From positions 1 to 23,577 of IMG/VR virus record IMGVR_UViG_3300001450_000319: a stretch of DNA of 23,577 nucleotides; one strand, written 5' to 3'. The stretch is from a virus. This document shows, one piece after another, positions 22,650-23,577 of the stretch (positions are counted from its first letter, which is position 1; every line of letters begins with the position of its first letter). The translations under genes and the position numbers were made by a program. The notes below the pieces were generated by a model, which worked only from the letters and a program-made list of their open reading frames with translations, ran no database searches and was not told where the DNA came from.

Positions 22650-23577
22650 CTGAGTTTCAACTGTAACTTTCTTTTATCTGACACCGACAATCCACTCACA
22701 AGAGTGAAGAGGCGGAGAGTGTCCTTGTTGTCCTCATAGATGCCACGGTGCAGGGTTGCATTCGGGCAGAGTGAGGAGAGAGTATCGAATCCATATGAAA
22801 GGCTGTCCATCAGCCCTGCGGTGTTCTCCATGATGTCCTTGCCACCCACAGCGACACAGGCAGCAACCCGTGCATCGGAGATGTCAACGTCGCTCAGGAG
22901 AGTCTTCTCGATGTTGGTCTTGACGGCACGCGAGACAGATTGCTCATCCTCGAACTCCTTGAGCTTCGCAACACCCATCACCATGACTCCACCGCACTGG
23001 AGCACGGTAGCATAGTCTGTGGGATCGAATGAGGTGTAGGGTGAGGACTGGTTGGTGAGGACATTGAAGACGTGGAAGAGTCCAGAGATGGTGTTGTTCA
23101 CCGTTGGCCAGAACTTCTTCACCGTGAGTCCCTTGTACATCTTCTCGATCTTGGCATTGTCGAGAATGATGAGGGGTGAGATCTCGTTGTTGACTGCGAG
23201 TTTGTTGGTGGTGTCTAGAACCTCGTGTGCGTTCTTTGCCACCTGTGGAGATCCTGCTTCACCTCTGGTTGGAAGTGACAGGACAACCCCGACGCGCTTC
23301 TCTGGGTTGTCATGCCCGATGTACTTCATGTACTTCTTTGCCACTTCGATGAGGATGTCTGTTGAACCGCTGCCGCTTCCTCCACCGGCACCGATACAGA
23401 CGAAGAGGTGATCCACGTTGTTCCCGTAGATCTTCCTCATCAGGTCGAAGATGTGCTGCTTGTACTTGCTGGCGGCTTCCCGTCCACGGCTCATGTCCTT
23501 CCCTGCTCCCTGCTCACCGACATCGAGCAGGAGCTTCTGTGCCTTGGGAAGATCGAGAGTATCGAGATCCTGATTGG
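22646..23577 (-). CDS. Tubulin/FtsZ-superfamily GTPase (5' end outside window)
   Basis: The frame is open to the window edge, with 27 codons before the ATG at 23494, so at least 309 residues are present and the N-terminus is missing. VGEQGAGKDMSRGREAA corresponds to the T3-side GxGAGxxxxxGRxAA; FVCIGAGGGSGSGSTDIL is the tubulin-signature glycine loop; SPLIILDNAKI follows; FDPTDYATVL matches the FtsZ NxDxxD T7 loop, keeping both Asp residues needed to stimulate GTP hydrolysis in the next subunit, with Asn replaced by Ser. It should polymerise with GTP. Phage relatives include PhuZ and TubZ. GC is near 55% against about 37-40% for neighbours, suggesting acquisition or codon optimisation. It overlaps the next gene by ATGA. 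Confidence 0.85.
   Translation of the reverse strand, partial: NQDLDTLDLPKAQKLLLDVGEQGAGKDMSRGREAASKYKQHIFDLMRKIYGNNVDHLFVCIGAGGGSGSGSTDILIEVAKKYMKYIGHDNPEKRVGVVLSLPTRGEAGSPQVAKNAHEVLDTTNKLAVNNEISPLIILDNAKIEKMYKGLTVKKFWPTVNNTISGLFHVFNVLTNQSSPYTSFDPTDYATVLQCGGVMVMGVAKLKEFEDEQSVSRAVKTNIEKTLLSDVDISDARVAACVAVGGKDIMENTAGLMDSLSYGFDTLSSLCPNATLHRGIYEDNKDTLRLFTLVSGLSVSDKRKLQLKLR

Overview
The window reads as part of the genome of a T4-type (myovirus-like) bacteriophage of a Gram-negative, probably aquatic host. Evidence: (1) a RuvC-like resolvase and a PD-(D/E)XK nuclease of the kinds seen in T4-like marine phages; (2) a run of short, tightly overlapping minus-strand genes resembling cyanophage/pelagiphage virion genes, including a nucleotidyltransferase fused to a long virion-type region; (3) an exact T4 late-promoter octamer (TATAAATA) in front of that gene; (4) N-termini that look like T4 capsid-targeting peptides. 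A Gram-negative host is inferred from a beta-barrel porin and two lipoprotein-type signal peptides. Host identity is not determined. Dockerin-like and CC-rich modules are common in Planctomycetes, but that is only a hint.

Layout. 1-507 (+): 3' end of a porin, then a 3' UTR with a stem-loop and a strong terminator. 612-1178 (+): RuvC-like resolvase. 1189-7616 (-): a compact late-type operon running from the nucleotidyltransferase/virion fusion through a TM coiled-coil protein and several conserved virion-region proteins to a dockerin-like protein, a holin-like protein and a tiny lipoprotein. 7617-7793: a late promoter, a terminator and a structured non-coding segment carrying a 15-base match to the 3' end of 16S rRNA. 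7794-8942 (-): a 42-aa membrane protein, a NUMOD-like protein and the PD-(D/E)XK nuclease, behind a sigma70-type promoter. 8995-13161 (-): four genes, three of them for low-complexity proteins that look like internal or ejected virion components. 13162-13406: a possible late promoter, two terminators and a possible 24-aa ORF. 13407-22163 (-): a lipoprotein serine protease, a 71-aa protein, a Cys-cluster protein, a 2094-aa cysteine-rich protein, an FmdB-type zinc ribbon and a SET-domain protein, behind a second sigma70-type promoter. 22239-23577 (-): a capsid-targeted-looking repeat protein and a 5'-truncated tubulin/FtsZ-superfamily GTPase of clearly higher GC.

How it may work together. Two late-looking promoters directly follow terminators, suggesting separate units for the virion genes (7616 leftward, 13161 leftward) and the nuclease and accessory genes. 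The leftmost minus-strand genes look like a lysis pair. The 13407-22163 block combines metal- and cysteine-rich proteins, a protein methyltransferase fold and a secreted protease; its purpose is unknown and may concern the virion surface or host envelope.

No gene-free stretch exceeds 300 bases. No tRNA, CRISPR array or insertion sequence was seen. All functional names come from motif reading by eye; no database search was run.
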